Positions 1-8,961 of a stretch of 64,000 bases of DNA are shown here, piece after piece. The first letter of the stretch is position 1, and the number at the start of each line of letters is the position of its first letter. The translations under genes and the position numbers were made by a program. The stretch comes from Halomonas nitroreducens (GTDB lineage: Bacteria > Pseudomonadota > Gammaproteobacteria > Pseudomonadales > Halomonadaceae), in assembly GCF_003966155.1 (NCBI RefSeq), contig NZ_RXNS01000009.1, forward strand, positions 118,766 through 182,765, read 5' to 3'. The notes under the pieces are model-generated. The model saw nothing but the letters and a program-made list of their open reading frames with translations, did not search any database and was not told where the DNA came from.

Positions 1-1
1 C

Positions 2-433
2 CTGGACGATCGCACCGGACGCATCGAGGCCTCGCTGTTCGGCGAGCTCTTCGACGCCCTGCGCGGCCGCCTCGACACCGACCAGGTGCTGATCGTCGAG
101 GGCGAGGTCTCCAGCGACGACTATTCGGGGGGGCTGCGGCTACGCGGCAAGGAAATCACCCCGATGGTCGATGCCCGCACCCGCTACGGCCAGGCGGTGG
201 AGCTGTCCCTGGATGGTGCCCGGGTCAACGGCCGCCTGGTGGACAGCCTGCGCGACAGCCTCGCGCCCTACCGCGACGGCAGCGGCTTGCCGGTGCGGCT
301 GCGCTACCGCAACGCCGAGGCCACCGGCTGGCTGGAACTGGCCGAGGACTGGAAGGTCACCCCTTCCGACGAGCTGCTGATCGCCCTGCGCGAGGTGGAG
401 GGGCAGGACGGTGTCCGCCTCAAGTACCGCTGA
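2..433 (+). CDS. dnaE: DNA polymerase III alpha subunit, C-terminal fragment
   Basis: The window opens inside this gene; 143 C-terminal residues are visible in frame from base 2 to the TGA at 431-433. The opening residues LDDRTGRIEASLFGELF followed by VLIVEGEVSSDDYSGGLRLR are the OB-fold nucleic-acid-binding region near the C terminus of DnaE, which in the holoenzyme lies beyond the polymerase and beta-binding regions. The protein is the replicative polymerase catalytic subunit. accA follows 128 bp downstream on the same strand, the dnaE-accA order typical of gammaproteobacteria. The catalytic domains lie outside the window and cannot be checked. Confidence 0.9.
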   Translation: MDDRTGRIEASLFGELFDALRGRLDTDQVLIVEGEVSSDDYSGGLRLRGKEITPMVDARTRYGQAVELSLDGARVNGRLVDSLRDSLAPYRDGSGLPVRLRYRNAEATGWLELAEDWKVTPSDELLIALREVEGQDGVRLKYR

Positions 434-561
434 GCCGCGGCGAGATCCGCCCCCTCGCTGCCGGCCCGGACTTGCCTTGCGCCGTGCACTGAGGGTGCGA
501 TAATGCCCCACATTCGACGCTTCCCCCGGTCGTCCCGCGGCCGACGAGACAAGGCTAGCCC

Positions 562-1515
562 ATGAATCCCAACTACCTAGACTTCGAACAGCCCATCGCC
601 GAGCTCCAGGCCAAGATCGAGGAGCTGCGCCTGGTCGGCAACGACAGCCAGGTCAACCTCAGCGACGAGATCGGCCGGCTCGAGGACAAGAGCCGCAAGC
701 TGACCGAGTCGATCTTCAAGGACCTGACCCCCTGGCAGGTGTCCCAGCTGTCCCGTCATCCCCAGCGGCCCTACACCCTGGACTACCTGGAGCACGTCTT
801 CACCGACTTCGACGAGCTCCACGGGGATCGCCGCTTCGCCGATGACGCCGCCATCGTCGGCGGGGTGGCCCGCCTGGACGACCGGCCGGTGATGGTCATC
901 GGCCACCAGAAGGGCCGCGACGTCAAGGAGAAGGTGCGCCGCAACTTCGGCATGCCGCGTCCCGAGGGCTACCGCAAGGCCTGCCGCCTGATGGAGATGG
1001 CCGAGCGCTTCAAGATGCCGGTGCTCACCTTCATCGACACCCCCGGGGCCTATCCCGGTATCGATGCCGAGGAGCGTGGCCAGAGCGAGGCCATCGCCTA
1101 CAACCTGGGGGTGATGTCGCGGCTCAAGACACCGATCCTCGCCACCGTGGTGGGCGAGGGCGGCTCCGGCGGGGCGCTGGCCATCGGCGTATGCGACGAG
1201 CTGGCGATGCTGCAGTATTCCACCTATGCGGTGATCTCTCCCGAGGGCTGCGCCTCCATCCTCTGGAAAAGCGCCGAGAAGGCCTCCGACGCGGCCCAGG
1301 CCATGGGCATCACCGCCGAGCGCCTCAAGGAGCTGGGCTTCGTCGACACCCTGATCCCCGAGCCCCTGGGCGGCGCCCATCGCCACCCGGAGGCCACCGC
1401 CGAGCGCATCAAGACCTCGCTGCTGGCGAGCCTCGACCGACTGGAGGGCCTGGACACCGAGACCCTGCTCGAGCGTCGGTACGAGCGGCTGATGTCCTAC
1501 GGCGCCCCGGTCTGA
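562..1515 (+). CDS. accA: Acetyl-CoA carboxylase carboxyltransferase subunit alpha
   Basis: AccA pairs with AccD to move the carboxyl group from biotinylated AccB to acetyl-CoA, giving malonyl-CoA, the first committed step of fatty-acid synthesis in the cytoplasm. The 317-residue length matches the family. The N terminus ([22 protein letters not shown]) is the usual helical lead-in, and the crotonase-like core carries [10 protein letters not shown] and the glycine-rich [12 protein letters not shown] near residues 198-209, which forms the acyl-CoA oxyanion region. The gene follows dnaE as in many relatives. The start is the first ATG of the conserved N terminus; the ribosome site (AAGG about 10 nt upstream) is modest. 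Confidence 0.97.
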   Translation: MNPNYLDFEQPIAELQAKIEELRLVGNDSQVNLSDEIGRLEDKSRKLTESIFKDLTPWQVSQLSRHPQRPYTLDYLEHVFTDFDELHGDRRFADDAAIVGGVARLDDRPVMVIGHQKGRDVKEKVRRNFGMPRPEGYRKACRLMEMAERFKMPVLTFIDTPGAYPGIDAEERGQSEAIAYNLGVMSRLKTPILATVVGEGGSGGALAIGVCDELAMLQYSTYAVISPEGCASILWKSAEKASDAAQAMGITAERLKELGFVDTLIPEPLGGAHRHPEATAERIKTSLLASLDRLEGLDTETLLERRYERLMSYGAPV

Positions 1516-1796
1516 TATCGGGCTTGTCTGCGCTCGATCTGGCGGTGTTGGAGACGACCTCATCCTGCTCATTCATCCGTCGGTAAACTCCGCGGCTTCG
1601 GTCTTCTCCGCCTTGCGACCCACAGGGATGTGGGAAGTGCGTTGGCCCATCGGGAACGGGCCTGGCCCTGATCGTCGCTCGAGGAGGCCGACGGCTTGGG
1701 GGCTCCGCGAATGGCGACGTAAGCGGACGTCTCCATGGCGGTAGGGTGGAGGCGCGATAGTGCCTCCATCGATTCGTCCGAGCGGTATCCCTGCCC
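1516..1796. other. accA-tilS intergenic region with a CsrA-site-like hairpin
   Basis: This 281-bp gap holds no convincing gene. A perfect 6-bp hairpin, CCCACA / TGTGGG with loop GGGA, lies at 1619-1634. Its ACAGGGATGT core matches the shape of high-affinity CsrA/RsmA binding sites (ANGGA in a hairpin loop). A second hairpin, GGAGGC / GCCTCC, lies at 1748-1767, just upstream of tilS. Whether the region is a leader, a terminator or a REP-like repeat cannot be decided from one copy. Confidence 0.4.
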
Positions 1797-3089
1797 ATGC
1801 GCCCCGAGCCCTCCTCCCTGCAAGCCCTGATCGACGACGCCCTGGCCCGGACTCCGCCGGGGTGTTGCGTCTGGGTGGCCCTCTCCGGCGGGCTGGATTC
1901 CTGCCTGCTGCTGACCCTCGCCGCCGACGCCTGCCGCCGCCATCCACGCCCGCTGCGGGCCCTGCACGTGCATCATGGCCTGCAGGTCGCCGCCGACGCC
2001 TTCGAACGCCACTGTCGATGGCTGGCCTCGCGGCTCGGCGTGCCGCTGGACGTCGTCCACGTCAGCGTCGACCCGGCGGCGGGCCGTGGGCTCGAGGGAG
2101 AGGCCCGCGCCGCCCGCTACGCCGCCTTCGCGCGCCGGGTCCGCGAGGGCGAGACCCTGTGGCTGGCCCAGCACCGTGACGACCAGGCCGAGACCTTCCT
2201 GCTCGCCGCCCTGCGCGGTGCCGGCCCCCGTGGCCTCGCCGCCATGCCCGAGGCGCGCAGGCTCGAGCCGGGGCGGGACGGCGCACGGCTGTCGCGCCCG
2301 CTGCTCGGCGTGTCCCGGTCCACCCTCGAGGTCGAGGCCGGCCGGCGGGGCCTGGCCTGGGTCGAGGATCCGAGCAATGCCGAGGAGGGCCCGGACCGCA
2401 ACTTCCTGCGCCACCGGGTCCTGCCGCTGCTGGCCGGGCGCTGGCCCCGGGCGGGGGAGGGCCTGGCGCGCAGCGCGGCGCTGGCCGGTGAGGCCGAAGG
2501 GCTGCTCGAGGAGCTGGCCGCCGAGGACCTGGCCCGGCTGGGCGGTGACCCCGGGCGCCTGCCGGTCGCCGACCTGCTGGCCCTGTCGGCCCCGCGCCGG
2601 CGCCTGCTGGTGCGTCACTGCCTCGAGCGGCTGGGGTTGCCGCGGCCCCCGGCCCGCCGCCTGGCGGCGCTGCTCGACCAGCTCGCGGCGTCCCGCGATG
2701 CGGCGGTGCGGGTGGCCTGGCCCGGCGCCGAGGCGCGGGTCTGGCGGGCGCGACTCCACCTGATGGCCCCACCGTGCCCGCTGGCGCCGGCGTGGCGGGC
2801 CGACTGGGATGGCCAGGCACCCCTGGCGACGCCCCTGGGCCGGCTGGGAGTGCGCCTCGTCTCCCGGGCGGGCGGGCCGGTGTCGCTGCGCCTGACCCCG
2901 CGGCGTGGCGGCGAGCGCCTGCGGCTGGCCGGGCGCGGCCGTCGCGACCTCAAGCGGTTGTTGCAGGAGTGGGGGGTGCCGCCCTGGGAGCGCGACCGGC
3001 TGCTGGTGGCCTGGCACGGCGACCGGGTAGTGGCGGTCGGCCGACCCGACGGCTGGTTGGCCTGTGCCGAGGGCTGGGAGGCACCCTGA
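1797..3089 (+). CDS. tilS: tRNA(Ile)-lysidine synthase
   Basis: TilS adds lysine to C34 of the CAU-anticodon tRNA-Ile using ATP, changing both its charging and its codon reading from AUG to AUA. The PP-loop motif SGGLDS is at residues 30-35. It is followed by HVHHGLQ, the AQHRDDQAETFLL segment typical of TilS, and a C-terminal substrate-binding region ending in LKRLLQEWGVPPWERDRLPL-like sequence. At 430 residues it is full length. The ATG at 1797 is the only start that leaves the PP-loop domain intact without a long unsupported extension. The accA-tilS order is common in gammaproteobacteria. It converges on ppx with only 7 bp between the two stop codons. Confidence 0.93.
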   Translation: MRPEPSSLQALIDDALARTPPGCCVWVALSGGLDSCLLLTLAADACRRHPRPLRALHVHHGLQVAADAFERHCRWLASRLGVPLDVVHVSVDPAAGRGLEGEARAARYAAFARRVREGETLWLAQHRDDQAETFLLAALRGAGPRGLAAMPEARRLEPGRDGARLSRPLLGVSRSTLEVEAGRRGLAWVEDPSNAEEGPDRNFLRHRVLPLLAGRWPRAGEGLARSAALAGEAEGLLEELAAEDLARLGGDPGRLPVADLLALSAPRRRLLVRHCLERLGLPRPPARRLAALLDQLAASRDAAVRVAWPGAEARVWRARLHLMAPPCPLAPAWRADWDGQAPLATPLGRLGVRLVSRAGGPVSLRLTPRRGGERLRLAGRGRRDLKRLLQEWGVPPWERDRLLVAWHGDRVVAVGRPDGWLACAEGWEAP

Positions 3090-3096
3090 AGCCGGC

Positions 3097-4635
3097 TCAG
3101 CGGGTGGTCAGGGTCAGCGGCAGGCCGACCGCCTGCTGGTAGCCGGCCTCCTGCTCCAGGTCGGCGAGCAGCAGGTTCGGTTCGTCGCTCGTGTCGAGGT
3201 GCAGGTGAAGGGTCTCGCCGTCGGCCTCGAGCCCCGGCAGGGCCGGTGGCTGTTCGGGGCGCGAGTGGTTGAGGATCACCGCCAGGCGCAGCAGGCGGGC
3301 CAGCCGGGCATGGGAGCGCCGCTCGGCAGTGGGCAGGGCCTGCCACTCCTTGGCCGGGAACTTGCGGCGGTGGGCGCGCACCAGGAAGGCCAGCAGGCGC
3401 TGCTCCGGCCGGGAGAAGCCGGCCAGGTCGGAGTATTCCAGCAGGTAGGCGCCGTGACGATGGAACTGGCTGTGGGAGATGGCCAGGCCGACCTCGTGGA
3501 GGCGGCTCCCCCACTCGAGGAAGCGGGCCTGGTCGTCGTCCAGCTCCCAGGCCTCGCGGACCTGGTCGAGCAAGCCGAGGGCCGTGCTGGCCACATTGTC
3601 CGCCTGGCGGCCGTCGACCCCGTAGCTTCGCGACAGGTTGTCCAGGGTCTTGAGGCGGGAATCCTCGGGGCTGTTGCGGCCCACCATGTCATAGAGCACG
3701 CCCTCGCGCAGGGCCCCGTCGGCATAGCGCATCTCGTCCAGCGCGAAGGCCTCGAAGACGGCGCCGAGGATGGCGATACCGGCCGGAAACACCCTGGCGC
3801 GGTCGGCCTTGAGCCCGGCCATGGCGACCTTGTCCAGGCGCTTGCACTTGATCAGCCGCTTGCGCAGGTCGAGCAGCCCCTGGCGGGTGATCACGCCCTC
3901 CGGCCCCAGGCCGGCGGCGGCGATCACCGCGGCCGCGGCCTTGATGGTGCCGCTGGAGCCCACCGGGTCGGCCCAGCCGATGGTCTGGTAGGGGCGGCGG
4001 ATGTTGGCGAGTTCCGAGAGGGCCGCCAGCTCGGCGCGGCGCATGCGCTTCTCGGTGATCTCGCCGCTGTCGAAGAAGCGCCGGGTGAAGGTCACGCAAC
4101 CCATCCGCAGGCTCTCCAGGGCCAGCGGCTCGAAGCGCTCACCGATGATGAACTCGGTGGACCCGCCGCCGATGTCGACGATCAGCCGCCGGCCGTCCTC
4201 GGCCACCGCGTGAGCCGCCCCCAGGTAGATCAGGCGGGCCTCCTCGCGGCCGGCGATGACCTCGATGCGGGTGCCCAGCAGGGCCTCGGCGCGTTCGATG
4301 AAGTCCTGGCTGTTCGCGGCGTCGCGCAGGGCATTGGTGCCCACCACGCGCAGGTCGCGGCGACCGATGCCCTCCAGGAAGGGGGCGAAGCGGGCCAGGC
4401 AGTCCAGGGCCCGGGTCATGGCGTCCTCGCCGAGGAGACCGTCCTCGTCGAGCCCGGCGGCCAGCTGCACCTTCTCGCCGAGTCGGGCGACCACCTGCAG
4501 CCGATCATCCTGGTAGTTGGCGACCAGCAGGTGGAAACTGTTGGAGCCGAGGTCGATGGCGGCAAGGCGGCGGGGCTCGGGGGCGATCGCAGGTTCGCTG
4601 GCGGTGGCGGCGAACCGGTCCGTTGGCGCTGTCAT
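3097..4635 (-). CDS. ppx: Exopolyphosphatase (Ppx/GppA family)
   Basis: This enzyme releases terminal phosphate from polyphosphate chains and opposes Ppk1, whose gene lies at 12.1-14.3 kb. The ASKHA phosphatase fold is visible: phosphate-1 motif IDLGSNSFH at about residues 27-34 and VDIGGGSTEF near residues 155-165. A C-terminal HD-like helical half follows. The 512-residue length fits Ppx better than the shorter GppA form. I chose the ATG at 4635 (MTAPTDRF) over an upstream in-frame ATG at 4686 because an AAGGA ribosome site precedes it. In Pseudomonas ppx is next to trxA and rho; here rho is next but no trxA lies between them. Confidence 0.92.
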   Translation of the reverse strand: MTAPTDRFAATASEPAIAPEPRRLAAIDLGSNSFHLLVANYQDDRLQVVARLGEKVQLAAGLDEDGLLGEDAMTRALDCLARFAPFLEGIGRRDLRVVGTNALRDAANSQDFIERAEALLGTRIEVIAGREEARLIYLGAAHAVAEDGRRLIVDIGGGSTEFIIGERFEPLALESLRMGCVTFTRRFFDSGEITEKRMRRAELAALSELANIRRPYQTIGWADPVGSSGTIKAAAAVIAAAGLGPEGVITRQGLLDLRKRLIKCKRLDKVAMAGLKADRARVFPAGIAILGAVFEAFALDEMRYADGALREGVLYDMVGRNSPEDSRLKTLDNLSRSYGVDGRQADNVASTALGLLDQVREAWELDDDQARFLEWGSRLHEVGLAISHSQFHRHGAYLLEYSDLAGFSRPEQRLLAFLVRAHRRKFPAKEWQALPTAERRSHARLARLLRLAVILNHSRPEQPPALPGLEADGETLHLHLDTSDEPNLLLADLEQEAGYQQAVGLPLTLTTR

Positions 4636-5081
4636 GGCGGGTCCTTGAGGGTGACTGGGCAAAGGTTGCGGGCCGCTCCCGGCCATGTCAATCGCGCCTT
4701 GGCCGGGGGGAATCGCGAGGCTTGCGTTTCCTGACGGCGTTGACTAATATCGAGGCGTTCGCCTGTTCCGAATGCTTTCCGACCGCTCACGGCGACTGCG
4801 CCGCGGTCATTTCCAAGTCGTCAGATAGCCCACTGCATCAGCCCGCGATCCTGGCCCTCGGCCACGACCCGCTGATTCAGGCGAAAACGAACCTGCTCCC
4901 TCGCTCCCGAACTGGCCCGGCAGCCCTTCTCAGGCGGTTGTCAGCCCACGGCCATACGAAGCACACGACGAGTGGCAGCCTGTCCGGGCTCTGAACGCAT
5001 CCACGCGGCGTTACCGTCTCGCCTCCTGTCTCATACGGCGCATGACTGCCCGGCTTCCACGAGCAACTTCTGAACACACCG
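4636..5081 (+). other. ppx-rho intergenic region and long rho leader
   Basis: This 446-bp gap separates divergent ppx and rho. No thioredoxin-like WCGPC coding sequence is present. If the promoter at 4722-4750 is used, the rho mRNA has a leader of about 325 nt. The 3' two-thirds of it is visibly rich in C and YC dinucleotides with few stable hairpins, as expected of a Rho-utilisation site. Autogenous Rho-dependent attenuation in the rho leader is known from E. coli; here it is inferred from composition and leader length only. Confidence 0.5.
4722..4750 (+). promoter_or_regulatory. Predicted sigma70 promoter for rho
   Basis: The -35 box TTGCGT at 4722-4727 and -10 box TAATAT at 4745-4750 are separated by exactly 17 bp, with a predicted start near 4757. 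It is the best promoter match in the ppx-rho gap and points toward rho. Confidence 0.55.
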
Positions 5082-6341
5082 ATGAATCTTACCGAACTCA
5101 AGCAAAAGCCCGTGCCGGAACTCCTGGAGATCGCCCGTGAAATGGGCATCGACAACCTGGCACGCTCCCGCAAGCAGGACATCATCTTCGCCATCCTCAA
5201 GAAGCACGCCAAGAGCGGCGAGGCTATCTACGGCGACGGCGTGCTGGAGATCCTGCAGGACGGATTCGGCTTCCTGCGCAGTGCCGACAGCTCCTACCTG
5301 GCCGGCCCCGATGACATCTATGTCTCGCCGTCCCAGATCCGGCGCTTCAACCTGCGCAAGGGCGACTCCATCTCCGGCAAGATTCGTCCGCCCAAGGAAG
5401 GGGAGCGTTACTTCGCGCTGTTGAAGGTCAGCGAGATCAACTTCGACAAGCCCGAGAACGCCAAGCACAAGATCCTCTTCGAGAACCTCACGCCGCTGTT
5501 CCCCCAGGAGCGGCTGCGCATGGAGATCGGCAATGGCTCCACCGAGGACCTGACGGCGCGAATCATCGACCTCACCGCCCCCATCGGCAAGGGCCAGCGT
5601 GGCCTGCTCGTCTCGCCTCCCAAAGCAGGCAAGACGCTGATGCTGCAGAACATCGCCACCTCCATCACCCGCAACAATCCCGAGTGCCACCTGATTGTGC
5701 TGCTGATCGACGAGCGGCCCGAGGAGGTCACCGAGATGTCGCGGACGGTGCGCGGCGAGGTGGTGGCCTCGACCTTCGACGAGCCGCCGGCGCGTCACGT
5801 CCAGGTGGCCGAGATGGTCATCGAGAAGGCCAAGCGGCTGGTCGAGCACAAGAAGGACGTGGTGATCCTGCTCGACTCCATCACCCGCCTGGCCCGGGCC
5901 TACAACACCGTGGTGCCCTCCTCGGGCAAGGTGCTCACCGGCGGCGTCGACGCCCACGCCCTGGAGAAGCCCAAGCGCTTCTTCGGCGCGGCGCGCAACA
6001 TCGAGGAGGGCGGCAGCCTGACCATCATCGCCACGGCGCTGGTCGACACCGGCTCCAAGATGGACGAGGTGATCTTCGAGGAGTTCAAGGGCACCGGCAA
6101 CATGGAGGCCCACCTCGACCGCAAGCTGGCCGAGAAGCGGGTCTATCCGGCGCTTAACATCCGCCGCTCCGGCACCCGTCGCGAGGACCTGATCGCCTCC
6201 GAGGAGGAGATGCAGCGCATGTGGATCCTGCGCAAGCTGCTCAACCCCATGGAAGACGTGGCGGCCACCGAGTTCCTCATCGACCGGCTGAAGGATACCA
6301 AGACCAACCTGGAATTCTTCGAGGCCATGAAGCGACGTTGA
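5082..6341 (+). CDS. rho: Transcription termination factor Rho
   Basis: Rho is the hexameric RNA-dependent ATPase/helicase that ends factor-dependent transcription. The protein has the usual 419 residues. It has an N-terminal helical domain ([18 protein letters not shown]), a cold-shock-like RNA-binding domain ([27 protein letters not shown] segment, about 60-110), Walker A PPKAGKT near residues 179-185, Walker [17 protein letters not shown], and the secondary RNA-binding Q/R loops with [20 protein letters not shown]. Nothing is missing. The ribosome site is weak, common for rho. ubiD lies 350 bp downstream on the same strand. Confidence 0.98.
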   Translation: MNLTELKQKPVPELLEIAREMGIDNLARSRKQDIIFAILKKHAKSGEAIYGDGVLEILQDGFGFLRSADSSYLAGPDDIYVSPSQIRRFNLRKGDSISGKIRPPKEGERYFALLKVSEINFDKPENAKHKILFENLTPLFPQERLRMEIGNGSTEDLTARIIDLTAPIGKGQRGLLVSPPKAGKTLMLQNIATSITRNNPECHLIVLLIDERPEEVTEMSRTVRGEVVASTFDEPPARHVQVAEMVIEKAKRLVEHKKDVVILLDSITRLARAYNTVVPSSGKVLTGGVDAHALEKPKRFFGAARNIEEGGSLTIIATALVDTGSKMDEVIFEEFKGTGNMEAHLDRKLAEKRVYPALNIRRSGTRREDLIASEEEMQRMWILRKLLNPMEDVAATEFLIDRLKDTKTNLEFFEAMKRR

Positions 6342-6632
6342 TGGTGTCCTGCTGCGCTTGACGATGCGGTGTGGGAATACAGCGGGGCGCCAGGCCGGTC
6401 GAGCAGCTGAGTGACGGATTCCGCGCGGCGCTCTGGATTCGCGACGTCCATGTCGCTCGCGCCATGAGCCGCGCAGCCGCCCACATCGTCTGTCCTGACG
6501 AGTCGTCGCTGACTGCCGGCTCGACTGCCTGCTCCGTCCGCTCCCACTCGTGACGGACGGCCCCACCGCGTCTTGGCAGCGATATCTCCGAGGGCGAGCG
6601 CCGCGCGCCGTTTCCCCTCGCAGCATCCTCGA

Positions 6633-6659
6633 GGGGCAGCATGCTATGCTGCCCCTTTT
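6633..6659 (+). terminator. Terminator-like hairpin upstream of ubiD
   Basis: A perfect 10-bp stem (GGGGCAGCAT, 6633-6642, with ATGCTGCCCC, 6646-6655) with a 3-nt loop is followed by TTTT. It could end rho transcription, 292 bp after the rho stop. The same bases contain a TGCTATGCT extended -10 element at 6642-6650, so the dyad may instead be part of the ubiD promoter. Confidence 0.55.
6642..6650 (+). promoter_or_regulatory. Extended -10 element for ubiD
   Basis: TGCTATGCT fits the extended -10 pattern TGNTATNNT, predicting a start near 6657, about 35 nt before the ubiD ATG. No clear -35 box is visible, as expected for an extended -10 promoter. The element lies inside the 6633-6655 dyad. Confidence 0.4.
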
Positions 6660-6691
6660 GCCGTGTGTCGTTCAGCAAACGGGAAGGCCGC

Positions 6692-8185
6692 ATGAAGTAC
6701 AAGGATCTGCGCGAGTTCATCGCCGCGCTGGAGGAGCAGGGGGAGCTCAAGCGCGTCACCGCCGAGGTGGACCCCTATCTGGAGATCACCGAGATCTGCG
6801 ACCGCACCCTGCGGGCCGGCGGGCCGGCACTGCTGTTCGAGAACGTCAAGGGCCACGACATGCCGCTGCTCGGCAACCTCTTCGGCACGCCGAAGCGGGT
6901 CGCCCTGGGCATGGGCCAGGACTCGGTCGATGCCCTGCGCGAGGTCGGCGAGCTGCTGGCCTTCCTCAAGGAGCCGGAACCGCCCAAGGGCTTCCGCGAT
7001 GCCCTGGACAAGCTGCCGGTCTACAAGCAGGTCATGAGCATGGGGCCCAAGGTCCTGAAGCGGGCGCCGGTGCAGGAGGTGGTCCTCGAGGGCGACGCCG
7101 TCGACCTCGACCGCCTGCCCATCCAGCACTGCTGGCCCGGCGATGCCGCACCGCTGGTGACCTGGCCGCTGGTGATCACCCGGGGACCGCACAAGAAGCG
7201 CCAGAACCTCGGCATCTACCGCCAGCAGAAGCTGTCGCGCAACCGCCTGATCATGCGCTGGCTGTCCCACCGCGGCGGGGCGCTGGACTTCCAGGAATGG
7301 TGCCAGGCGCACCCCGGCGAGCCTTTCCCGGTGGCGGTAGCCCTGGGCGCCGATCCGGCGACCATCCTCGGCGCGGTGACGCCGGTGCCGGATAGCCTCT
7401 CGGAGTATGCCTTCGCCGGGCTGCTGCGCGGCTCGCGCACCGAGCTGGTCCGGTGTGGCCATGCCGACCTGGAGGTGCCGGCCTCCGCCGAGATCATCCT
7501 CGAGGGGGTCATCCATCCGGACGACACGGCCCCCGAGGGGCCCTACGGCGATCACACCGGCTACTACAACGAGGTGGAGAGCTTCCCGGTGTTCACGGTG
7601 ACCCGTATGACCCTGCGCCGTGACGCCATCTATCATTCCACCTACACCGGCCGTCCCCCGGACGAGCCGGCGATCCTGGGGCTGGCGCTCAACGAGGTCT
7701 TCGTACCCATCCTGCGCCGCCAGTTCCCCGAGATCGTCGACTTCTACCTGCCGCCGGAGGGCTGTTCCTACCGCATGGCGGTGGTGACCATGAAGAAACA
7801 GTACCCCGGTCACGCCAAGCGGGTGATGATGGGCGTGTGGAGCTTCCTGCGCCAGTTCATGTATACCAAGTTCGTGGTGGTCCTCGACGACGACGTGGAT
7901 GCCCGGGACTGGCAGGACGTGATCTGGGCCATCACCACCCGCATGGACCCGGCCCGGGATACGGTGCTGGTGGAGAACACGCCCATCGACTACCTGGACT
8001 TTGCCTCGCCGGTGGCGGGGCTGGGCTCCAAGATGGGGCTCGACGCCACCGGCAAGTGGCCCGGCGAGACCGACCGCGAGTGGGGCACGCCCATCGTCAT
8101 GGACGCGGCCGTCAAGGCCCGGGTCAGCGAGCGGTGGGGCGAGCTGGGTATCGAATTCCCTGACACCGACAAGAGGCATTCATGA
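6692..8185 (+). CDS. ubiD: 4-hydroxy-3-polyprenylbenzoate decarboxylase (prenylated-FMN dependent)
   Basis: UbiD removes the carboxyl group from octaprenyl-4-hydroxybenzoate in ubiquinone synthesis, using prenyl-FMN supplied by UbiX (not in this window). The 497-residue protein matches the family throughout, with [21 protein letters not shown] at the start, the YGDHTGYYN segment and the C-terminal half typical of UbiD. The ATG at 6692 is preceded by GGAAGG at 6682-6687; the frame stays open upstream to 6641 but without conserved residues. The stop overlaps the start of fre by 4 nt (ATGA), implying translational coupling. Confidence 0.96.
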   Translation: MKYKDLREFIAALEEQGELKRVTAEVDPYLEITEICDRTLRAGGPALLFENVKGHDMPLLGNLFGTPKRVALGMGQDSVDALREVGELLAFLKEPEPPKGFRDALDKLPVYKQVMSMGPKVLKRAPVQEVVLEGDAVDLDRLPIQHCWPGDAAPLVTWPLVITRGPHKKRQNLGIYRQQKLSRNRLIMRWLSHRGGALDFQEWCQAHPGEPFPVAVALGADPATILGAVTPVPDSLSEYAFAGLLRGSRTELVRCGHADLEVPASAEIILEGVIHPDDTAPEGPYGDHTGYYNEVESFPVFTVTRMTLRRDAIYHSTYTGRPPDEPAILGLALNEVFVPILRRQFPEIVDFYLPPEGCSYRMAVVTMKKQYPGHAKRVMMGVWSFLRQFMYTKFVVVLDDDVDARDWQDVIWAITTRMDPARDTVLVENTPIDYLDFASPVAGLGSKMGLDATGKWPGETDREWGTPIVMDAAVKARVSERWGELGIEFPDTDKRHS

Positions 8186-8961
8186 CGGCAAGGACCCTGA
8201 CCTGCCAGGTCGTCGAGGTCGAGGACCTCACCCCCGACGTCTTCCGTGTGCACCTGGAGGGCCGCGCCGAGGCCATGGCCCACGACCCCGGCCAGTACCT
8301 CGAGATGCAGCTGGACGACGCGACCTGGGTGCCCTTTTCCATTGCCAACGCCCACGGCGGCGACGGCCGGCTCGAGCTGCATATCCAGCACTGGCCGGAG
8401 CGGAGCAACTCCGCCCGGCTGCGCGAGCTGCTGGTGGAGGCCCAGCACCTGACCCTGCGCCTGCCCGGCGGCGACTGCGTGCTGGACCCCGACAGCGGGC
8501 GCCCCCTGCTGCTGGTTGCCGCCGGCACCGGCTTTGCCCAGATGAAGGCCATTGTCGAGGCGGCCCTGCACGCCGACCCGTCGCGCACCATTTCGCTGTG
8601 GTGGGCCGCCCGGGAACGCCGCGACCTCTACCTGGAGCGCCTGGCCCGGGAGTGGGCCGCGCAGCATATGGGCGTGACCTTCCATGGCGTCTGTGAGCAG
8701 CCGCTGGAGGCGGGCTTCGAGGCCGAGCGGGTGGTCAGCCACCGGGGACGGATCGACGAGGCCCTCGCCGAGAACCTCGACGACGTCTCCGCCCATGACG
8801 TCTACCTATCCGGCTCGCCCGGCATGGTCTATGCCTGCGTCGACGTCCTGGCCTCGTTGGGACTGGTGCCATCCCGGGTGTTTTCCGACGTCTTCGCCTA
8901 TGCGCCCCGGGACCCGCTGGTGCCGACGGTGGGCAGTCTGGTGCGGGAGCGGCGGGCATGA
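8182..8961 (+). CDS. fre: NAD(P)H-flavin reductase
   Basis: This is a ferredoxin-reductase-fold oxidoreductase that reduces free flavins with NAD(P)H. The flavin-binding motif WVPFSIANA is near residues 50-58 (the family's RPYSIA-type motif), the nucleotide-binding [16 protein letters not shown] near 111-126, and the C-terminal [16 protein letters not shown] and FSDVFAY are family signatures. No iron-sulfur domain is attached. At 259 residues it is slightly longer than E. coli Fre. It overlaps ubiD and folM by 4 nt each. Its place after ubiD suggests a supply of reduced flavin for UbiX/UbiD prenyl-FMN chemistry, which is inference. Confidence 0.88.
   Translation: MTARTLTCQVVEVEDLTPDVFRVHLEGRAEAMAHDPGQYLEMQLDDATWVPFSIANAHGGDGRLELHIQHWPERSNSARLRELLVEAQHLTLRLPGGDCVLDPDSGRPLLLVAAGTGFAQMKAIVEAALHADPSRTISLWWAARERRDLYLERLAREWAAQHMGVTFHGVCEQPLEAGFEAERVVSHRGRIDEALAENLDDVSAHDVYLSGSPGMVYACVDVLASLGLVPSRVFSDVFAYAPRDPLVPTVGSLVRERRA

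Larger units (their letters stand above)
6342..6691 (+). other. rho-ubiD intergenic region
   Basis: The 350-bp gap contains no supportable gene. Its last 60 bp hold a terminator-like hairpin that overlaps a good extended -10 promoter element for ubiD (described separately). The rest is unremarkable GC-rich sequence with small imperfect dyads such as GCGAC / GTCGC near 6441. Confidence 0.5.

Noticed and set aside
1569..3017. Long reverse-strand ORF (482 codons) opposite tilS
   Set aside because: It is Pro/Arg/Gln-rich low-complexity sequence, the usual artefact of GC-rich third positions, and lies opposite a clear tilS gene.
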